This document shows positions 24,914 to 34,068 of a stretch of DNA of 64,000 bases, one piece after another (within the stretch, counting starts at the first letter, position 1; each line of letters opens with the position of its first letter). The translations under genes and the position numbers were made by a program. The DNA is from Streptomyces cinnabarinus (GTDB taxonomy: Bacteria; Actinomycetota; Actinomycetes; Streptomycetales; Streptomycetaceae), in the NCBI RefSeq assembly GCF_027270315.1, contig NZ_CP114413.1, positions 5,208,001 through 5,272,000 on the forward strand. The letters run 5' to 3'. A model generated the notes under the pieces. The model was not told where the DNA came from, did not search any database, and was given only the letters and a program-made list of their open reading frames with translations.

Positions 24914-26232
24914 GCACGCAGTCAGCATCCGCCCGTGAGACCACCGAGGGCACCGTATATACGGTCACCGGTGGCGACTGGGACGAGGTCGTCCAGGCCG
25001 CGGCCCGTGCCGACGACGAGCGCATCGTCCTCAACATGGGCCCCCAGCACCCCTCCACCCACGGAGTGCTCCGCCTGATCCTGGAGATCGACGGCGAGAC
25101 CGTAACCGAGGCCCGCTGCGGCATCGGCTATCTCCACACCGGCATCGAGAAGAACCTCGAGTTCCGCACGTGGACGCAGGGCACCACGTTCGTGACGCGC
25201 ATGGACTACCTGACGTCATTCTTCAACGAGACCGCCTACTGTCTCGCCGTCGAGAAGCTCCTCGGTGTCGAGGACCAGATCCCCGACCGCGCCACCCTCA
25301 TCCGGGTGCTCCTGATGGAGCTGAACCGCCTCTCCTCGCACCTGGTGTGCATCGCCACCGGCGGCATGGAGCTCGGCGCCACGACGATCATGATCTACGG
25401 ATTCCGTGATCGTGAAATGATTCTCGACATCTACGAGCTGGTCACGGGCCTGCGCATGAACCACGCGTACATCCGGCCCGGCGGACTCGCCCAGGACCTG
25501 CCGCCCGGCGCGGTGGACCAGATCCGCGAGTTCGTGAAGAAGATGAAGAAGAACCTCCCGGAGTACGACAAGCTCGCCACCGGGAACCCCATCTTCAAGG
25601 CCCGTATGCAGGACGTCGGCTATCTCGACCTGGCCGGCTGCATGGCCCTCGGCGCCACCGGCCCGATCCTGCGCTCCACCGGGCTCCCGCACGACCTGCG
25701 CAAGACCCAGCCGTACTGCGGCTACGAGACCTTCGACTTCGACGTACCGACCGCCGACACCTGCGACTCCTACGGCCGCTTCCTGATCCGCCTGGAAGAG
25801 ATGCGCCAGTCGCTCAGGATCGTCGAGCAGTGCCTGGACCGGCTGCAGCCCGGACCGGTCATGGTCGCCGACAAGAAGATCGCCTGGCCCGCCCAGCTCG
25901 CGCTCGGCCCCGACGGCCTCGGCAACTCCCTCGACCACATCAAGAAGATCATGGGCACCTCCATGGAGGCCCTGATCCACCACTTCAAGCTGGTGACCGA
26001 GGGCTTCCGCGTCCCGCCGGGACAGGCCTACGCGGCTGTCGAATCACCCAAGGGCGAACTCGGCGTGCATGCCGTCTCCGACGGCGGCACCCGCCCCTAC
26101 CGGGTCCACTTCCGTGACCCGTCCTTCACCAACCTTCAGGCCATGGCGGCGATGTGCGAGGGCGGCCAGGTCGCCGACGTCATCGTCGCTGTCGCGTCCA
26201 TCGACCCCGTGATGGGAGGCGTCGACCGGTGA
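24910..26232 (+). CDS. nuoD: NADH-quinone oxidoreductase subunit D
   Basis: The protein has 440 residues from ATG 24910 (ATGA overlap). It is the 49-kDa subunit, related to the large subunit of NiFe hydrogenases, and forms the quinone pocket with NuoB. GPQHPSTHGVLRLILEIDGE carries the quinone-binding His pair, and RMDYLTSFFNE and the C-terminal DPVMGGVDR are conserved. About 35 N-terminal residues precede the conserved start. Confidence 0.97.
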   Translation: MSTQSASARETTEGTVYTVTGGDWDEVVQAAARADDERIVLNMGPQHPSTHGVLRLILEIDGETVTEARCGIGYLHTGIEKNLEFRTWTQGTTFVTRMDYLTSFFNETAYCLAVEKLLGVEDQIPDRATLIRVLLMELNRLSSHLVCIATGGMELGATTIMIYGFRDREMILDIYELVTGLRMNHAYIRPGGLAQDLPPGAVDQIREFVKKMKKNLPEYDKLATGNPIFKARMQDVGYLDLAGCMALGATGPILRSTGLPHDLRKTQPYCGYETFDFDVPTADTCDSYGRFLIRLEEMRQSLRIVEQCLDRLQPGPVMVADKKIAWPAQLALGPDGLGNSLDHIKKIMGTSMEALIHHFKLVTEGFRVPPGQAYAAVESPKGELGVHAVSDGGTRPYRVHFRDPSFTNLQAMAAMCEGGQVADVIVAVASIDPVMGGVDR

Positions 26233-27101
26233 CCACCAGTTCTTCGGAGCAGGGCGTCAGCCTGGGTATGCCCCAACTGCCCGCGCCCGGCTACCCGGAC
26301 GACGTTCGAGCCCGGCTGGAGCGGGACGCGCGCGAGGTCATCGCCCGCTACCCCGACTCCCGGTCCGCGCTCCTTCCGCTGCTGCACCTGGTGCAGTCGG
26401 AGGAGGGCCATGTCACGCGCACCGGAATGCAGTTCTGCGCGGACATGCTGAACCTGACCACCGCCGAGGTCACCGCCGTCGCCACCTTCTACACGATGTA
26501 CCGGCGGCGGCCGAGCGGTGACTACCAGGTCGGCGTCTGCACCAACACCCTGTGCGCGGTGATGGGCGGCGACGCGATCTTCGAGGCGCTCCAGGAGCAC
26601 CTGGGCGTCGGCAACGGCGACACCACCGACGACGGCAAGGTCACCCTGGAGCACATCGAGTGCAACGCGGCCTGCGACTTCGCGCCGGTCGTGATGGTGA
26701 ACTGGGAGTTCTTCGACAACCAGACCGTGGCCAGCGCCAAGCGCCTGGTGGACGAGCTGCGCGCGGGAGAGCCGGTGACGCCCACGCGCGGGGCGCCGAT
26801 CTGCACCTTCAAGGAGACGGCCCGGATCCTGGCGGGCTTTCCCGACGAGCGGGACGGGGCAGTCGAGGCCGGCGGAAGCGCGGGACCCGCTTCGCTGGTA
26901 GGCCTCAAGCTGGCCAAGGGGGAGGCCGCCCCCGCGCGCGTGGTTCATCCGCGGGACGGCGGACCTCATGAGGAGCCGCAGGACAGGGCAGTGCACGAGC
27001 CGTCACCGGCGGAGCACTTGAGCTCACACGACGCGCCGCAGGACACATCGGCCTCCGACCCGACCCACCCGGCCGGGCCTACCGCCGAGGAGGGGGAGTG
27101 A
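26229..27101 (+). CDS. nuoE: NADH-quinone oxidoreductase subunit E with long C-terminal tail
   Basis: The protein has 290 residues from the GTG in a GTGA overlap. It is the thioredoxin-fold 2Fe-2S subunit, with ligands C104, C109 (VCTNTLCAVMG), C145 and C149 (ECNAACD). It binds NuoF and the N1a cluster. The core ends near residue 210. The last 75-80 residues are a low-complexity Pro/Glu/His/Ser tail (EEPQDRAVHEPSPAEHLSSH) not found in the roughly 165-residue E. coli protein. Long tails are known in actinobacterial NuoE. Confidence 0.96.
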   Translation: MTTSSSEQGVSLGMPQLPAPGYPDDVRARLERDAREVIARYPDSRSALLPLLHLVQSEEGHVTRTGMQFCADMLNLTTAEVTAVATFYTMYRRRPSGDYQVGVCTNTLCAVMGGDAIFEALQEHLGVGNGDTTDDGKVTLEHIECNAACDFAPVVMVNWEFFDNQTVASAKRLVDELRAGEPVTPTRGAPICTFKETARILAGFPDERDGAVEAGGSAGPASLVGLKLAKGEAAPARVVHPRDGGPHEEPQDRAVHEPSPAEHLSSHDAPQDTSASDPTHPAGPTAEEGE

Positions 27102-28450
27102 TGACGTTGGCACCCGAGCTGAAAGACACCAGCCCCGAGAAGCTGCTCGCACCCGTGCTGTCGTCCTTCTGGGACGAGGACAGGTCCTGGACGCTGGACG
27201 TCTACCGAAGGCACGAAGGGTACGAGGGACTTCGCAAGGCGCTCGCCATGTCACCGGACGACCTCATCGCCTATGTGAAGGACTCCGGTCTGCGCGGGCG
27301 CGGCGGCGCGGGATTCCCCACCGGAATGAAATGGCAGTTCATTCCGCAGGGGGATGGAAAACCGCACTATCTAGTTGTCAACGCCGACGAGTCGGAGCCC
27401 GGGACGTGCAAGGACATCCCACTCCTCTTCGCGAACCCGCATAGCCTCATCGAGGGCATGGTCATCGCGTGTTATGCCATCAGGTCGTCGCATGCCTTCA
27501 TCTATCTGCGTGGTGAAGTCGTCCCCGTGCTGCGGCGGTTGCACTCGGCCGTGAGCGAGGCCTATGCGGCCGGCTACCTCGGAAAGAACATCCTGGGCAG
27601 CGGCCTCGATCTCGACATCACCGTGCACGCCGGCGCCGGGGCGTACATCTGCGGTGAGGAGACCGCACTGCTCGACTCGCTCGAAGGCCGCCGTGGACAA
27701 CCGCGGCTCCGCCCTCCTTTCCCTGCTGTCGCGGGCCTCTACGCCTGCCCGACTGTGGTGAATAACGTCGAGTCGATCGCGTCAGTTCCCGCGATCCTGC
27801 AAAAAGGAAAAGACTGGTTCAGGTCGATGGGCAGCGAGAAGTCGCCGGGCTTCACGCTCTACTCCCTCAGCGGCCATGTCGCGAGCCCCGGCCAGTACGA
27901 GGCCCCGCTCGGCATCACCCTGCGCCAACTGCTCGACATGAGCGGCGGGATGCGGCCCGGCCACCGGCTGAAGTTCTGGACGCCGGGCGGCTCCTCCACG
28001 CCGATGTTCACCGACGAGCACCTCGACGTCCCCCTCGACTACGAAGGAGTGGGCGCCGCCGGTTCCATGCTCGGCACCAAGGCGCTCCAGTGCTTCGACG
28101 AGACGACCTGCGTCGTCCGCGCCGTCACCCGCTGGACCGAGTTCTACGCCCACGAGTCCTGCGGCAAGTGCACGCCCTGCCGCGAAGGCACGTACTGGCT
28201 CGTGCAGTTGATGCGTGACATCGAGGCCGGCAAGGGCGTCATGTCCGACCTCGACAAGCTGAACGACATCGCCGACAACATCAACGGCAAGTCCTTCTGC
28301 GCCCTCGGCGACGGTGCCGCCTCGCCGATCTTCTCCTCGCTCAAGTACTTCCGTGCGGAGTACGAGCAGCACATCACGGGCCGCGGCTGCCCCTTCGACC
28401 CCGCCAAGTCCACGGCCTGGGCGGACAAGCACACGGAGGTGAACGCATGA
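27098..28450 (+). CDS. nuoF: NADH-quinone oxidoreductase subunit F
   Basis: The protein has 450 residues from GTG 27098, or ATG 27101 one codon later. It is the NADH- and FMN-binding subunit where electrons enter. FMN/NADH loops are GLRGRGGAGFPTGMKW and GAGAYICGEETALLDSLEG. The N3 4Fe-4S cluster is bound by ESCGKCTPCREGT (C355, C358, C361) and a later Cys in SFCALGDGAASP. It is overlapped by nuoE and nuoG. Confidence 0.97.
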   Translation: MMTLAPELKDTSPEKLLAPVLSSFWDEDRSWTLDVYRRHEGYEGLRKALAMSPDDLIAYVKDSGLRGRGGAGFPTGMKWQFIPQGDGKPHYLVVNADESEPGTCKDIPLLFANPHSLIEGMVIACYAIRSSHAFIYLRGEVVPVLRRLHSAVSEAYAAGYLGKNILGSGLDLDITVHAGAGAYICGEETALLDSLEGRRGQPRLRPPFPAVAGLYACPTVVNNVESIASVPAILQKGKDWFRSMGSEKSPGFTLYSLSGHVASPGQYEAPLGITLRQLLDMSGGMRPGHRLKFWTPGGSSTPMFTDEHLDVPLDYEGVGAAGSMLGTKALQCFDETTCVVRAVTRWTEFYAHESCGKCTPCREGTYWLVQLMRDIEAGKGVMSDLDKLNDIADNINGKSFCALGDGAASPIFSSLKYFRAEYEQHITGRGCPFDPAKSTAWADKHTEVNA

Positions 28451-30954
28451 CAGTGACCACCAACAGCGCTCCCTCCGGGGGCGGTGAGGCGGCGGTCCCG
28501 CCGGAGGACCTCGTCTCGCTGACCATCGACGGCGCGGAGATCAGCGTGCCCAAGGGCACCCTGGTCATCCGGGCCGCCGAGCAGCTCGGCATCGAGATCC
28601 CGCGCTTCTGCGACCACCCGCTCCTCGACCCGGCCGGCGCCTGCCGCCAATGCATCGTCGAGGTCGAGGGCCAGCGCAAGCCGATGGCGTCCTGCACCAT
28701 CACCTGCACCGACGGCATGGTCGTGAAGACCCACCTCACCTCGCCGGTCGCCGAGAAGGCCCAGCACGGTGTGATGGAGCTGCTCCTCATCAACCACCCG
28801 CTGGACTGCCCGGTCTGCGACAAGGGCGGCGAGTGCCCGCTGCAGAACCAGGCCATGTCGCACGGCCAATCCGAGTCTCGGTTCGAGGGCCGCAAGCGGA
28901 CCTACGAGAAGCCCGTGCCGATCTCCACGCAGGTGCTGCTCGACCGGGAGCGGTGCGTGCTGTGCGCCCGGTGCACGCGCTTCTCCAACCAGATCGCGGG
29001 CGACCCGATGATCGAGCTGGTCGAGCGGGGCGCGCTGCAGCAGGTCGGCACCGGTGAGGGTGACCCCTTCGAGTCGTATTTCTCCGGCAACACCATCCAG
29101 ATCTGTCCGGTCGGCGCGCTCACCTCGGCGGCGTACCGCTTCCGCTCCCGCCCCTTCGACCTGGTCTCGTCCCCGAGCGTGTGCGAGCACTGCTCCGGCG
29201 GCTGCGCCACCCGCACCGACCACCGGCGCGGCAAGGTCATGCGGCGGCTCGCGGCCAACGACCCCGAGGTCAACGAGGAGTGGATCTGCGACAAGGGGCG
29301 CTTCGCCTTCCGGTACGCGCAGCAGCGCGACCGTCTTGAGACGCCGCTGGTGCGCAACCCCGAGGGCGAGCTGGTACCGGCGTCCTGGCCGGAGGCCCTC
29401 CAGATCGCGGCCCAGGGACTGCTCGCCTCACGCGGGCGGGCCGGTGTCCTGACCGGCGGCCGCCTCACCATCGAGGACGCCTACGCGTACAGCAAGTTCA
29501 CGCGCGTGGCGCTCGACTCCAACGACATCGACTTCCGCGCGCGCGTGCACAGCGGCGAGGAGGCCGACTTCCTGGCCGCCCGGGTCGCCGGACGCGGCCG
29601 CGACCTCGACGGTACGGGCGTCACCTACGCCCTCTTGGAGAAGGCGCCCGCAGTCCTGCTGGCCGGGTTCGAGGCCGAGGAGGAGGCGCCCGGCGTCTTC
29701 CTGCGGCTGCGCAAGGCCTGGCGCAAGCACGGCCAGAAGGTCTTCTCGCTCGCCACGCACGCCACGCGCGGGCTGGAGAAGGCGGGCGGCACGCTGCTGC
29801 CCGCCGCTCCCGGCACCGAGACCGAGTGGCTGGACGCGCTCGCGAGCGGGGTCGGCCTGGAGGAGGACGGCGGGCGGGCCGCCGAGGCGCTGCGCACCGA
29901 GGGCGCGGTCATCGTCGTGGGCGAGCGTCTTGCCGGAGTGGTGGGCGGGCTCACCGCCGCCGTACGGGCCGCGTCCGCGACCGGCGCGCACCTGGTGTGG
30001 ATTCCGCGCCGGGCCGGGGAGCGCGGTGCCGTCGAGGCCGGGGCGCTCCCGTCGCTGCTGCCGGGCGGCCGTCCGGCCACCGACCCACGCGCGCGTGAGG
30101 AGGTCGCCGCCGCCTGGGGCGTGGCCGAACTCCCGCACCGCTACGGCCGCGACACCAGCCAGATCGTGGAGGCCGCCGCCAACGGCGAACTCCAGGCCCT
30201 GGTGGTCGCCGGAGTGGAGATCGCCGACCTGCCCGACCCGGCACGCGCGCGTGAGGCGCTCGCCGAGGCCGGATTCCTGGTCTCGCTGGAGCTGCGGCCC
30301 AGTGAGGTCAGCGAACTCGCCGACGTGGTCCTGCCGGTCGCCGCCGTCGTCGAGAAGGCGGGCACCTTCCTCAACTGGGAGGGCAGGGTGCGCTTCTTCG
30401 AGGCCGCGCTCAAGCCCGAGCAGATGACCCGCCAACTGCCCCCGACCGACGCCCGCGTCCTGCAGATGCTGGCCGACGCCATGGACGTACACCTGGGCCT
30501 GCCGGATCTGCGCACCACGCGCGCGGAGCTGGACCGGCTGGGCGCCTGGGACGGGTCCCGGGCCACCGAACCCCTCGAAGCCGCCGTGCCGTTGCCGAGG
30601 CCGGCCGCCGGGGAGGCCGTGCTGGCCGGGCACCGGCTGCTGCTCGACCACGGCCGACTCCAGGAGGGCGACGAGGCGCTCGCCGGGACGCGGCACGCGG
30701 CTCACGCGCGCGTGTCGGCCGCCACCGCCGCCGAGGCGGGCGTGAAGGACGGCGACGTCCTCGCGGTCACCGGCACCGCCGGGACGGTCGAACTCGCGCT
30801 GAGGATCACCGCGATGCCCGACCGGGTGGTCTGGCTGCCGCTGAACTCCGTGGGCGGTGGCGTCGCCTCCGGCACCGGGGCGCGACCCGGCTCCCTCGTC
30901 CGCATCGGCCCGGCGACGCTCGCCGGCGAGGCCCCCAAGGAGGTGGAGGCATGA
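28447..30954 (+). CDS. nuoG: NADH-quinone oxidoreductase subunit G
   Basis: The protein has 835 residues. A ferredoxin-like 2Fe-2S domain (C55, C66, C69, C83) is followed by the His-Cys3 4Fe-4S motif (HPLDCPVCDKGGECPLQ) and a further 4Fe-4S domain (CVLCARCTRFSNQIAG, CPVGAL). CEHCSGGCATRTDHRRGKVM is the N7-type cluster motif of the molybdopterin oxidoreductase-like part. It relays electrons from NuoF to NuoI. The C-terminal half is the catalytically inactive molybdoenzyme-like scaffold, ending in a beta-barrel. Confidence 0.97.
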   Translation: MTVTTNSAPSGGGEAAVPPEDLVSLTIDGAEISVPKGTLVIRAAEQLGIEIPRFCDHPLLDPAGACRQCIVEVEGQRKPMASCTITCTDGMVVKTHLTSPVAEKAQHGVMELLLINHPLDCPVCDKGGECPLQNQAMSHGQSESRFEGRKRTYEKPVPISTQVLLDRERCVLCARCTRFSNQIAGDPMIELVERGALQQVGTGEGDPFESYFSGNTIQICPVGALTSAAYRFRSRPFDLVSSPSVCEHCSGGCATRTDHRRGKVMRRLAANDPEVNEEWICDKGRFAFRYAQQRDRLETPLVRNPEGELVPASWPEALQIAAQGLLASRGRAGVLTGGRLTIEDAYAYSKFTRVALDSNDIDFRARVHSGEEADFLAARVAGRGRDLDGTGVTYALLEKAPAVLLAGFEAEEEAPGVFLRLRKAWRKHGQKVFSLATHATRGLEKAGGTLLPAAPGTETEWLDALASGVGLEEDGGRAAEALRTEGAVIVVGERLAGVVGGLTAAVRAASATGAHLVWIPRRAGERGAVEAGALPSLLPGGRPATDPRAREEVAAAWGVAELPHRYGRDTSQIVEAAANGELQALVVAGVEIADLPDPARAREALAEAGFLVSLELRPSEVSELADVVLPVAAVVEKAGTFLNWEGRVRFFEAALKPEQMTRQLPPTDARVLQMLADAMDVHLGLPDLRTTRAELDRLGAWDGSRATEPLEAAVPLPRPAAGEAVLAGHRLLLDHGRLQEGDEALAGTRHAAHARVSAATAAEAGVKDGDVLAVTGTAGTVELALRITAMPDRVVWLPLNSVGGGVASGTGARPGSLVRIGPATLAGEAPKEVEA

Positions 30955-32315
30955 GCCCGTACCTCGCCGCAGAAGACCTCTCGATGTTCGGCACCGACCC
31001 CTGGTGGCTGGTCGTCGTCAAGGCCGTCTTCTGCTTCGCCTTCCTGATGCTGACCGTGCTGTTCTCCATCGTGTGGGAGCGCAAGGTCGTCGCCTGGATG
31101 CAGCTGCGCATCGGCCCCAACCGGCACGGCCCCTGGGGCATGCTCCAGTCGCTCGCCGACGGCGTGAAGCTCATGCTCAAGGAAGACGTCATCGTCAAAC
31201 GCGCGGACAAGGTCGTCTACGTCCTCGCGCCGATCGTCGCGGCCATCCCGGCCTTCATGGCGATCGCGGTGATTCCCTTCGGCCCGGCCGGCAACGAGGT
31301 CTCGATCTTCGGCCAGCGCACCACGATGCAGCTGACCGACCTGCCGATCGCGATGCTCTACGTCCTCGCGGTGGCCTCGGTCGGCATCTACGGCATCGTG
31401 CTGGCGGGCTGGAGCTCCGGATCGACCTACCCGCTCCTCGGCGGCCTGCGCTCCTGCGCGCAGATGATCTCGTACGAGATCGCCATGGGCGCGGCCTTCG
31501 CCTCCGTCTTCCTCTACTCGGGGTCGATGTCGACCTCGGCGATCGTGGAGGCGCAGCAGGACCGCTGGTACATCATCCTGCTGCCGGTCTCCTTCATCAT
31601 CTACGTCATCACGATGGTCGGCGAGACCAACCGCGCCCCCTTCGACATGCCGGAGTCCGAGGGCGACCTGGTCGGCGGCTTCAACACCGAGTACTCGTCG
31701 ATCAAGTTCGCGCTGTTCATGCTCGCCGAGTACGTGAACATGGTGACGGTCTCGGCGGTGTCGGTGACGCTCTTCCTCGGCGGCTGGCGGGCCCCCTGGC
31801 CCATCTCCACCTTCTGGGAGGGCGCGAACCACGGCTGGTGGCCGCTGCTCTGGTTCACCGTCAAGGTGCAACTGCTGCTGTTCTTCTTCATCTGGCTGCG
31901 CGGCACGCTCCCGCGGGTCCGCTACGACCAGCTGATGAAGCTCGGCTGGAAGGTCCTCATCCCGGTCTCCGTGGTCTGGCTGATGCTCGTCGCGACCGTA
32001 CGGACCCTGCGCAACGAGAACTACGACTTCGCCGACATCGCCCTCTACGTCGGCGGCGGCGTCCTGGTGCTCCTGCTGCTCTCCTTCGTCGTGGACATGT
32101 TCCGCGGCAAGCCGAAGGAGGAGCAGGAGGCGGGACCGGCCGCCGGATTCGACCCGATGGCGGGCGGATTCCCCGTGCCACCACTGCCCGGACAGGAGTT
32201 GCCGCCCGTACCGCGACGCAGTTCGCGCCGGGAGCGGGAGCTGATTGTCAGTGGCGGGGTGAATACTCAGAGTGACGACGGATCTCTGGATGGAAAGGAG
32301 GCGTCCGATGGCTGA
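30951..32315 (+). CDS. nuoH: NADH-quinone oxidoreductase subunit H
   Basis: The protein has 454 residues with about eight membrane helices. It forms the lining of the quinone chamber. Conserved parts are ERKVVAWMQLRIGPNRHGPWG and GETNRAPFDMPESEGDLVGGFNTEYSS, with acidic loop residues. The C-terminal 65 residues after the last helix are a soluble Pro/Arg-rich tail (PVPPLPGQELPPVPRRSSRR), absent from the E. coli protein. It overlaps nuoI by 8 bp. Confidence 0.97.
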   Translation: MSPYLAAEDLSMFGTDPWWLVVVKAVFCFAFLMLTVLFSIVWERKVVAWMQLRIGPNRHGPWGMLQSLADGVKLMLKEDVIVKRADKVVYVLAPIVAAIPAFMAIAVIPFGPAGNEVSIFGQRTTMQLTDLPIAMLYVLAVASVGIYGIVLAGWSSGSTYPLLGGLRSCAQMISYEIAMGAAFASVFLYSGSMSTSAIVEAQQDRWYIILLPVSFIIYVITMVGETNRAPFDMPESEGDLVGGFNTEYSSIKFALFMLAEYVNMVTVSAVSVTLFLGGWRAPWPISTFWEGANHGWWPLLWFTVKVQLLLFFFIWLRGTLPRVRYDQLMKLGWKVLIPVSVVWLMLVATVRTLRNENYDFADIALYVGGGVLVLLLLSFVVDMFRGKPKEEQEAGPAAGFDPMAGGFPVPPLPGQELPPVPRRSSRRERELIVSGGVNTQSDDGSLDGKEASDG

Positions 32316-32919
32316 GGAGCCCAAGGAGACCGGGCAGACAAAGCCTGGCTTCCAGAACCCGGTGGCCGGCTTCGGCGTGACCTTCAAGGCCATGTTCAAG
32401 AAGCGGCTGACCGAGCAGTACCCGGAGCAGCAGAAGACCACCGCTCCGCGTTTCCACGGACGGCACCAGCTCAACCGCCATCCGGACGGCCTGGAGAAGT
32501 GCGTCGGCTGCGAGCTGTGCGCCTGGGCCTGCCCCGCCGACGCGATCTATGTCGAGGGCGCGGACAACACCGACGAGGAGCGCTACTCGCCGGGCGAGCG
32601 GTACGGCCGGGTCTACCAGATCAACTACGCCCGCTGCATCCTGTGCGGGCTGTGCATCGAGGCGTGCCCCACGCGCGCGCTCACGATGACCAACGAGTTC
32701 GAGCTGGCCGACTCCAGCCGCGCCAACCTCATCTACACCAAGGAGCAACTGCTCGCCGGTCTTGAGGAAGGCATGGTCGACTCGCCGCACGCGATCTACC
32801 CCGGCACCGACGAACAGGACTACTACCGGGGCCTGGTGACCGAGGCCGCGCCCGGCACCGAGCGCCAGGTCGCCGTCTCCAAGGGCGAGAAGCCGGAAGA
32901 ACAGGAGGCGGAGGCATGA
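32308..32919 (+). CDS. nuoI: NADH-quinone oxidoreductase subunit I
   Basis: The protein has 203 residues from ATG 32308, chosen because AAAGGAGG precedes it; an upstream in-frame GTG at 32272 has no support. It has two 4Fe-4S ferredoxin motifs, C65-C68-C71-C75 (CVGCELCAWACP) and C110-C113-C116-C120 (CILCGLCIEACP). These form clusters N6a and N6b, which pass electrons to NuoB. The C-terminus is an acidic tail. Confidence 0.97.
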   Translation: MAEEPKETGQTKPGFQNPVAGFGVTFKAMFKKRLTEQYPEQQKTTAPRFHGRHQLNRHPDGLEKCVGCELCAWACPADAIYVEGADNTDEERYSPGERYGRVYQINYARCILCGLCIEACPTRALTMTNEFELADSSRANLIYTKEQLLAGLEEGMVDSPHAIYPGTDEQDYYRGLVTEAAPGTERQVAVSKGEKPEEQEAEA

Positions 32920-33758
32920 GCGCACAACTCGCCGCCTACTCCACCTCCACCGGCGAGGCCTTCCAGTTCTGGATCCTCGGCACCGTCGCGGTGATCGGCG
33001 CCCTGTGCACCGTCTTCATGAAGAAGGCCGTGCACAGCGCGCTCTGCCTGGCCGGGACCATGGTGATCCTGGCGGTGTTCTACCTCGCCAACGGCGCCTA
33101 CTTCCTGGGCGTCGTGCAGATCGTCGTCTACACCGGCGCGATCATGATGCTGTTCCTGTTCGTGGTGATGCTGGTCGGCGTGACCGCGGCGGACTCCCTG
33201 AAGGAGACCATCAAGGGCCAGCGCTGGCTGGCCCTTCTCTGCGGCCTCGGCTTCGGCATCCTGCTGTTCGCCGGGATCGGCAACGCCTCCCTGACGGAGT
33301 TCAACGGCATCGCCCAGGCGAACGCGAACGGCAATGTGGAGGGCCTCGCCGCCCTGTTGTTCACCAAGTACGTCTTCGCCTTCGAGATCACCGGCGCCCT
33401 GCTCATCACCGCCGCGGTCGGCGCGATGGTGCTCACCCACCGGGAGCGCACCGAGCGTGCGAAGACCCAGCGCGAGCTGGCCGAGGAGCGGGTCCGCCAG
33501 GGCACGCACGTGCCGCCGCTGCCGGCGCCGGGTGTGTACGCCCGGCACAACGCCGTGGACATCGCGGGCCTGCTGCCCGACGGCACCCCGTCGGAGCTCA
33601 CGGTCAGCAAGACCCTGCGCGAGCGCGGCCAGATCCGGGACGTGTCCACCGAGGCGCTGAACGACCTGAAGGCCCTGGAACAGCGCGCCGAGGAGCGCCT
33701 GGAGCGGACCCCGGTCGAGCCGGCGAACCTCAAGCGGGCCGAGGAGGCGTCGAAGTGA
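32916..33758 (+). CDS. nuoJ: NADH-quinone oxidoreductase subunit J
   Basis: The protein has 280 residues with five membrane helices in the first 175. The third (IVVYTGAIMMLFLFVVMLVG) carries the conserved TGAIMMLF of the pi-bulge helix involved in coupling. After residue 180 a soluble charged tail of about 100 residues follows (TERAKTQRELAEERVRQG), longer than the E. coli subunit (184 residues). It overlaps nuoK by 4 bp. Confidence 0.96.
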   Translation: MSAQLAAYSTSTGEAFQFWILGTVAVIGALCTVFMKKAVHSALCLAGTMVILAVFYLANGAYFLGVVQIVVYTGAIMMLFLFVVMLVGVTAADSLKETIKGQRWLALLCGLGFGILLFAGIGNASLTEFNGIAQANANGNVEGLAALLFTKYVFAFEITGALLITAAVGAMVLTHRERTERAKTQRELAEERVRQGTHVPPLPAPGVYARHNAVDIAGLLPDGTPSELTVSKTLRERGQIRDVSTEALNDLKALEQRAEERLERTPVEPANLKRAEEASK

Positions 33759-34054
33759 ACCCCGTCAACTACCTCTATCTCGCGGCCCTGTTGTTCACGA
33801 TCGGCGCCACCGGCGTACTGATCAGGCGCAACGCGATCGTCGTGTTCATGTGCATCGAGCTGATGCTCAACGCCTGCAACCTCTCGCTCGTCGCCTTCTC
33901 CCGGATGCACGGCAATCTCGACGGCCAGATCATCGCCTTCTTCACGATGGTCGTCGCCGCCGCGGAGGTCGTGGTCGGGCTCGCGATCATCGTGTCGCTG
34001 TTCCGTTCCCGCCACTCGGCCTCGGTCGACGACGCCAGCCTGATGAAGCTGTAA
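33755..34054 (+). CDS. nuoK: NADH-quinone oxidoreductase subunit K
   Basis: The protein has 99 residues from the GTG in a GTGA overlap. Three membrane helices are visible. The conserved glutamates are in MCIELMLNACNL and VAAAEVVVGLAI, both needed for proton translocation. This MrpC-like subunit lies next to NuoJ and NuoN. nuoL follows after 14 bp. Confidence 0.97.
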   Translation: MNPVNYLYLAALLFTIGATGVLIRRNAIVVFMCIELMLNACNLSLVAFSRMHGNLDGQIIAFFTMVVAAAEVVVGLAIIVSLFRSRHSASVDDASLMKL

Positions 34055-34068
34055 GGGGTCGCTGAATC

